A stretch of 64,000 nt of DNA from Merdimonas sp963929015 (GTDB lineage Bacteria; Bacillota; Clostridia; Lachnospirales; Lachnospiraceae), in the NCBI RefSeq assembly GCF_963929015.1, contig NZ_CAWVHE010000013.1, positions 372,001 to 436,000 of the forward strand. The letters are read 5' to 3'. The notes under the pieces were generated by a model. That model was not told the origin of the DNA. It ran no database searches and saw only the letters and a list, made by a program, of their open reading frames with translations. This document shows positions 59,516 to 64,000 of this stretch, piece after piece. Position 1 is the first letter of the stretch, and every line of letters starts with the position of its first letter. The position numbers were made by a program, and so were the translations under genes.

Positions 59516-61342
59516 ATGTCAGAGAATCAGAACCAGGAAACTACCGGCTTTTTGGAAGAAGAGGCCCTGAAGATCCGGGACGCCAGATCTACTCTTCTGC
59601 GATTCTTTCGTTCCATCGGCAGACAGAAAGTCCGTCTGCTCATTGTGCTGCTCTCTGTGGCCTGCTACACCGCCTTTAATATCGCAGCTCCCCTCTACAG
59701 CGCCCGGGTGGTGGATCTGATCTGGAACCGGGTGCAGGAAATGTGGAACAAGGGCCAGTCCTTTCACATCACCTGGGAATACGGCGGAAGGCAGATCTTT
59801 CTGCTCCTTCTTCTCTACGGGACCGGCGCACTTTTCTATGTCCTGCAGAACTTCCTGATGGCAAGCTTTGCGGAGCGCTTAAGTCTGCAGCTTCGAAGCG
59901 AAGTAGGAGAAAAACTGCAACGGCTCCCCCTGTCCTTTTTCGACGGCCATCAGCCGGGACAGGTCATGAGCCACATCACCAACGACCTGGATAAAATGTC
60001 GGAAGCCCTGCAGACCGGGATGATCCGCTTCTTTGTAGCGGTAGGGACTGTCATCGGCTCCATTGTCATGATGTTCCGGTTCAGCGTGACGCTGACCCTG
60101 GTCTTTTTATTCTTTACCGGCATCACACTGCTGTTAACCCGGAAGCTGTCACACTATACTTTGCAGACCGCTATCCGCAGACAGGAAGCGGTGGGTGCCT
60201 TAAACGGCCTGGTGGAAGAATCCTACACCGGCCGGGCCGTGATACAGGCCTTTCAGCAGGAAAAAGAGAGTCTTAAAAAAGTCACTGACGCAGCCAATGA
60301 CCTGGCAAAAGCCTCCCGGGATGCAGATTTCCTGATCAGCGCGATCAATCCCGGCATCCGCATGATCAACCGCTTTGGCATGGTAGTCATCACCGTCCTT
60401 GGCGGCGGTATGCTGCTTCGGGGAACCATGACGCCCGGCGTCTTCCAGGCATTTTTCCAATATATCAATCAGGCCGGGGAACCCATCACAGAGCTTTCCT
60501 ATATGCTCAATTCCATGCAGTCGGCTCTGGCCTCTGTGGAAAGGGTCTACACTCTGCTGGACGAAGAAGAGATTTCCTCTGACCCTGCCGATCCTGCCCT
60601 TCCATCAGACCCGGTCCGGGGATCCGTCTGCTTTTCCCATGTCCGCTTTGGCTATACGCCTGAGCGGATCCTCATGCAGGACGTATCCTTTGAGGCACGC
60701 CCTGGTCAGAAGATCGCCATTGTAGGAAGCACGGGTGCAGGCAAGACCACCCTGGTCAATCTGCTGATGCGCTTTTATGAAACAGACGGCGGACAGATCC
60801 TCTTAGACGGCCAGGACACCGGCTCCATGACAAGGGCGGATCTTCGCGGAGCATTTGGCATGGTTCTGCAGGACGCCTGGCTCTTTGAAGGCACGATCGC
60901 AGAAAATATCGCCTACGGAAGGCCGGACGCTTCCAGAGAAGAGATCATAGCGGCCGCAAAAGCTGCAAGAGCCGACTTTTTTATCCGCACCCTGCCCCAC
61001 GGATATGAAACGGTCTTAAGCAATGACGCAGACAACATTTCCATCGGCCAGCGCCAGCTTCTTACCATCGCCAGAGTCTTTCTCTGTGATCCGAAGATCC
61101 TGATCCTGGACGAAGCCACATCTTCTGTGGATACCCGTACGGAACTGGAGATCGGAAGCGCCATGCAGGCGCTGATGCAGGGACGCACCAGCTTTGTCAT
61201 CGCCCACCGGCTCTCCACCATCGTAGATGCGGATCTTATCCTGATGATGCAGCACGGAACCATCATAGAGACCGGAAACCACCGGGAACTTTTAAATGCA
61301 GGCGGAGCCTACGCCAGATTATATAACAGTCAGTTCGCGTAA
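59516..61342 (+). CDS. Heterodimeric ABC exporter subunit 2 (BmrD-like)
   Basis: 608 residues. Six transmembrane helices (~40-330) with an extended N-terminus, then an ATPase domain with Walker A GSTGAGKTT, unusual signature ISIGQRQLL (instead of LSGGQ), Walker B LILDEATSSVD with the catalytic Glu, and IAHRLSTI. Complements the degenerate site of subunit 1, so only one ATP site should be fully active. Cotranscribed with marR and subunit 1. Confidence 0.92.
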   Translation: MSENQNQETTGFLEEEALKIRDARSTLLRFFRSIGRQKVRLLIVLLSVACYTAFNIAAPLYSARVVDLIWNRVQEMWNKGQSFHITWEYGGRQIFLLLLLYGTGALFYVLQNFLMASFAERLSLQLRSEVGEKLQRLPLSFFDGHQPGQVMSHITNDLDKMSEALQTGMIRFFVAVGTVIGSIVMMFRFSVTLTLVFLFFTGITLLLTRKLSHYTLQTAIRRQEAVGALNGLVEESYTGRAVIQAFQQEKESLKKVTDAANDLAKASRDADFLISAINPGIRMINRFGMVVITVLGGGMLLRGTMTPGVFQAFFQYINQAGEPITELSYMLNSMQSALASVERVYTLLDEEEISSDPADPALPSDPVRGSVCFSHVRFGYTPERILMQDVSFEARPGQKIAIVGSTGAGKTTLVNLLMRFYETDGGQILLDGQDTGSMTRADLRGAFGMVLQDAWLFEGTIAENIAYGRPDASREEIIAAAKAARADFFIRTLPHGYETVLSNDADNISIGQRQLLTIARVFLCDPKILILDEATSSVDTRTELEIGSAMQALMQGRTSFVIAHRLSTIVDADLILMMQHGTIIETGNHRELLNAGGAYARLYNSQFA

Positions 61343-61378
61343 AAAAACGCAGGAGGCAAAATGTCTCCTGCGTTTTTT
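61341..61378. terminator. Bidirectional terminator between the exporter operon and trpS
   Basis: Stem AAAAAACGCAGGAG / CTCCTGCGTTTTTT around a 9-base loop, directly after the exporter stop. Confidence 0.9.
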
Positions 61379-61394
61379 ACTATATATGCTCTTC

Positions 61395-62399
61395 TTACCG
61401 GATCCTTTCCGGGAATCCGATCTTCTTTTGCACCTTTCTCAGAGTCTTATTGGCAAAATAGCCTGCTTTCTCTGCATTTGCTTTGATGATGCCGTCAATA
61501 TACGCCTTATCCTTTTCCAGACGGGTCGCCTCGTCCTGCAGTGGCTTCAGAACTGCGCAGACAGACTCGCCCACTGCCATCTTAAAGTCGCCGTAGCCCT
61601 TGCCGTCAAATTCCTTGACTACCTCGTCCGGCGTCTTGCCGGTGCAGGCGCTGTAGATATTGATCAGGTTCTTCACGCCCGGCTGCTCGTCCCGGTACAG
61701 GATCTGCGCCTCAGAATCTGTCACCGCCCGCTTGCATTTACGCATAATCGTGTCCATATCATCCATCAGGTAAATGCTGGCATTGGGATTTTCATCGGAC
61801 TTGGACATCTTCCTTTCCGGATCCTGCAGGCTCATGATCTTTGCGCCCACCTTGCCAACATACGCTTCCGGGATCGTAAATACGTCGCCATAAATGTTGT
61901 TAAACCGTTCTGCAATGTCTCTGGTGATCTCCAGATGCTGCATCTGGTCGATTCCCACCGGCACCACGTCCGCCTGATACAGCAGGATATCCGCTGCCAT
62001 CAGCACCGGATAAGTGAAAAGTCCGGCGTTGATATTGTCCGCGTGTTTTGCCGCCTTGTCTTTAAACTGGGTCATCCGGTTCAGTTCTCCCATGTAGGTA
62101 AAGCAGTTTAAGATCCAGGCCAGCTCTGCGTGGCCGGATACATGGGACTGGTAGTAAATGCAGTTTTTCTCCGGATCCAGTCCTGCCGCAATATATAGAG
62201 TCAACAGCGCTCTTGCGCGTTTTCTTAAGGTGGCAGGGTCCTGTCTTACGGTAATGGAATGCATATCCACTACGCTGTAAAAGCACTCGTACTCATCGCT
62301 TAAGGTCACCCAGTTCTTTAAGGCTCCCAGATAATTTCCAAGGGTCAGGTTTCCTGTGGCCTGCATCCCGCTGAATAATACTTTCTTATCTCCGATCAT
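61395..62399 (-). CDS. trpS: Tryptophanyl-tRNA synthetase
   Basis: 334 residues. Class I signature region GMQATGNLTLGNYLGALKNW (GN form of HIGH) and KMSKSDENP. Charges tRNA-Trp. It follows the histidine-phosphatase gene by 21 bases on the same strand and has AGGAGGAG before ATG 62399. No T-box leader precedes it. Confidence 0.97.
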   Translation of the reverse strand: MIGDKKVLFSGMQATGNLTLGNYLGALKNWVTLSDEYECFYSVVDMHSITVRQDPATLRKRARALLTLYIAAGLDPEKNCIYYQSHVSGHAELAWILNCFTYMGELNRMTQFKDKAAKHADNINAGLFTYPVLMAADILLYQADVVPVGIDQMQHLEITRDIAERFNNIYGDVFTIPEAYVGKVGAKIMSLQDPERKMSKSDENPNASIYLMDDMDTIMRKCKRAVTDSEAQILYRDEQPGVKNLINIYSACTGKTPDEVVKEFDGKGYGDFKMAVGESVCAVLKPLQDEATRLEKDKAYIDGIIKANAEKAGYFANKTLRKVQKKIGFPERIR

Positions 62400-62420
62400 G
62401 ATTCTCTCCTCCTGCTGCTT

Positions 62421-63062
62421 TTATTTTTCATCCGCCCAGGGATCCTTTACATTTTCGTAATAGATCACATTTTCCGAAAGGATCTCAGGCACGCCGTCTC
62501 TTACTTCGACTTCTGTTACTGCACAGTTTCTGTGCACGCCATCGCCCCAGTACCGGGACAGGGGCTCCTGTTTTATATTGTTTAACAGACCCGCCAGCGC
62601 CGCCCCGTGGGTGGTGATCAGGATATTCAGTCCCTGATACTCCGGCTTCTGATAGAGATCTGCAAGAAATGCTCCGGTCCGTTTCTTCACGTCCGCAAAG
62701 GACTCTCCGCCTCTTGGCGGCTCATATCCCGCCGGATCGTCAAAAAACTTATGAAATCCCTCCGGCAGTTCCCATCCTTCCCTGGAGCAGCATTTTCCTT
62801 CATAATCTCCAAATGCCATCTCCATGATCCTCGGTTCGTCCAGAATATTTACATTTCTTTCTCCCAGGATGATCCTGGCTGTTTCTTTTGCCCGGCAAAG
62901 AGGGCTTGAGATACACTGATCAAAACGAACGTCTCTTAATCCTTCCGCCGTCTTTCTCGCCAGGTCTCTTCCTGTCTCATTCAACGGGATGTCTACCTGC
63001 CCCTGGATCTTTTTTCTTGCGTTCCAGTCGGTGATCCCGTGTCTTACTAAATATAACTTCAT
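62421..63062 (-). CDS. Histidine phosphatase family protein (phosphoglycerate-mutase-like)
   Basis: 213 residues from ATG 63062 (MKLYLVRHGITDWN) with TAGGAGG. RHG motif at the N-terminus, second catalytic His in LITTHGAALAGLL, Glu in MEMAFGDYEG. Acts on phospho-esters; it is probably a phosphatase rather than glycolytic mutase, given its length and C-terminus. In operon with trpS. Confidence 0.88.
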   Translation of the reverse strand: MKLYLVRHGITDWNARKKIQGQVDIPLNETGRDLARKTAEGLRDVRFDQCISSPLCRAKETARIILGERNVNILDEPRIMEMAFGDYEGKCCSREGWELPEGFHKFFDDPAGYEPPRGGESFADVKKRTGAFLADLYQKPEYQGLNILITTHGAALAGLLNNIKQEPLSRYWGDGVHRNCAVTEVEVRDGVPEILSENVIYYENVKDPWADEK

Positions 63063-63089
63063 CTTCTGCCTCCTAATACACACGAAATA

Positions 63090-63118
63090 AGTATACCACA
63101 CCCTGTACCACTTTTACA
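63090..63118 (-). promoter_or_regulatory. Possible promoter of the phosphatase-trpS operon
   Basis: Minus strand TGTAAA, ~17-bp spacer, TATACT, ~28 bases before the start codon. The -35 is imperfect. Confidence 0.45.
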
Positions 63119-63181
63119 TAGTAAAATGCAGTAAAAAATGTTATACTGAAAAAGAATTGATTACGAGAAGGAGCATAAAAA

Positions 63182-63661
63182 ATGGAAAAAATCAAAAGCT
63201 TTACGGTAGACCATCTCCGCCTGGTGCCCGGCGTGTATGTGTCCCGCGTTGACTATGTAAATGCATACCCTGTTACGACCTTTGACCTGCGTATGACAAG
63301 CCCCAATGACGAACCGGTCATGAATACCGCCGAGGTCCACACCATCGAGCACCTGGGCGCTACTTTTCTGCGCAATCATGAAACTTATGCAGATAAGACC
63401 ATTTATTTTGGCCCCATGGGCTGCCGCACCGGTTTCTATCTGATCCTGTCCGGCGAATATACCTCCGCCGATATCGTGCCGCTGATGCAGGAAATGTTCA
63501 GTTTTATCGCGGATTTTGAAGGAGACGTGCCGGGAGCCGCCGCAAAAGACTGCGGCAACTACCTGGATATGAACCTTCCCATGGCAAAATATCTGGCCCG
63601 GAAATATCTGGACGAGGTATTGACTGATATCAGGGAAGAACAGCTGGTTTATCCTGAATAG
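63182..63661 (+). CDS. luxS: S-ribosylhomocysteine lyase LuxS
   Basis: 159 residues. Zinc ligands HTIEHLGATFLRNH and the distal Cys in KDCGNYLDM are present, as is GPMGCRTGFYLI with the catalytic Cys. Splits S-ribosylhomocysteine into homocysteine and the AI-2 precursor DPD in the activated methyl cycle. Site AGAAGGAG before ATG. A -10-like TATACT lies ~40 bases upstream, with no good -35. Confidence 0.97.
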   Translation: MEKIKSFTVDHLRLVPGVYVSRVDYVNAYPVTTFDLRMTSPNDEPVMNTAEVHTIEHLGATFLRNHETYADKTIYFGPMGCRTGFYLILSGEYTSADIVPLMQEMFSFIADFEGDVPGAAAKDCGNYLDMNLPMAKYLARKYLDEVLTDIREEQLVYPE

Positions 63662-63666
63662 ATTTC

Positions 63667-63693
63667 AAAGGCCGCCTGAAAATGGCGGCCTTT
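63667..63693. terminator. Terminator between luxS and the HEPN-like gene
   Basis: AAAGGCCGCC / GGCGGCCTTT with a 7-base loop; serves both convergent genes. Confidence 0.88.
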
Positions 63694-63709
63694 CTACAAA
63701 TAGATTTTT

Positions 63710-64000
63710 TCATTCATTTCTACTTTGGATAAAATCATCCACTGCTTTTTTACATTTTCTTACAGCATCCATATAATCATCCAAATCTTCTTTTTCAACC
63801 AGGATACTCTCATCACCGGGATATCTTGTCGTAAAATACAATCCATTTACTAAATTTAATGATTGACGATCCAATTTTACCTCCGGAAGATGGACAGAAA
63901 TATATTTAGAAAGTTTCGTCAGATTATGTGTCCTCAAAACCTCTGTTTTTTGAACATTATCTGTAGAATTCTCCGGAACGACATATTCATCAATCAGATG
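63710..64000 (-). CDS. HEPN-domain-like protein, C-terminal part (cut by right edge)
   Basis: The last 96 residues of an ORF open to the window edge. RTHNLTKLSKYI followed by LNLVNGLYFTTRYPGD and KCKKAVDDFIQSRNE is the familiar HEPN arrangement (R....H..LV.L ... Y...RYP). HEPN proteins are often the RNase partner of a MNT nucleotidyltransferase in toxin-antitoxin pairs; whether a partner gene lies beyond the edge cannot be seen. AT-richer than its neighbours. Confidence 0.65.
   Translation of the reverse strand, partial: HLIDEYVVPENSTDNVQKTEVLRTHNLTKLSKYISVHLPEVKLDRQSLNLVNGLYFTTRYPGDESILVEKEDLDDYMDAVRKCKKAVDDFIQSRNE

Noticed and set aside
62400..62420. T-box leader for trpS
   Set aside because: Only 21 bases separate trpS from the upstream phosphatase gene, and no T-box sequence is present.

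Overview
The window reads as chromosome of a gut-type Firmicute, most likely Lachnospiraceae (Blautia/Dorea/Mediterraneibacter-like). This rests on the ffh-rpsP-khpA-rimM-trmD and rplS-lepB-rbgA-rnhB-yraN gene orders, AGGAGG ribosome sites, Gram-positive surface proteins with Cna-B/SpaA folds, and pLS20-type conjugation genes. No tRNA, rRNA or CRISPR array was seen.

Layout. (1) 1-15.7 kb, all on the minus strand: part of an integrative/conjugative element. In transcription order it holds an HTH regulator, a VWA/SpaA surface protein, a signal-peptide/TM protein, a pilin-like TrbC protein, an ArdA-like protein, a 30-aa acidic ORF, an ArdC-like protein, a 51-aa ORF, DUF5688, a VirD4 coupling ATPase, a VirB6-like protein, an SSG-repeat protein, a VirB3/DUF5592-like protein, a small membrane peptide, and VirB4 (cut by the left edge). 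Several of these genes are broken by one-base differences in homopolymers. (2) 15.8-21.3 kb, minus: mscS, pgeF, yraN, rnhB, lepB, rbgA, lepB, rplS. (3) 21.5-23.1 kb, minus: thiC under a TPP riboswitch with its own promoter and attenuator. (4) 23.2-42.7 kb, minus: a 5757-aa surface protein, an AP2/zinc-cluster regulator, a 295-bp region bounded by perfect 21-bp inverted repeats with a consensus promoter between them, and a tyrosine recombinase. (5) 42.9-46.7 kb, minus: trmD, rimM, khpA, rpsP, ffh, ylxM. (6) 46.7-64 kb, mixed strands: a subtilase, a DnaJ-domain protein, a Cys-rich small protein, a thioesterase, a TruA paralogue, a patatin, an ABC-F ATPase, a solute-binding lipoprotein, a BlaI/M56 pair, a MarR-controlled two-subunit ABC exporter, trpS, a histidine phosphatase, luxS, and a HEPN-like protein cut by the right edge.

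Main result. Part 4 looks like a phase-variable surface-protein locus. The repeats have palindromic arms and an asymmetric 6-bp core that is inverted between the two copies, as expected for a tyrosine-recombinase inversion site. The recombinase gene ends inside one repeat. The promoter (TTGACA-17-TAAAAT) points away from the regulator/adhesin operon as assembled (OFF); inversion would aim it at them (ON). With thiC, this locus separates trmD from rplS, which are normally adjacent, so it appears to be an insertion into a conserved housekeeping operon.

Caution. About eight reading frames are broken by single-base differences, mostly in homopolymers and including the housekeeping gene rbgA. This could be uncorrected sequencing error rather than gene decay.
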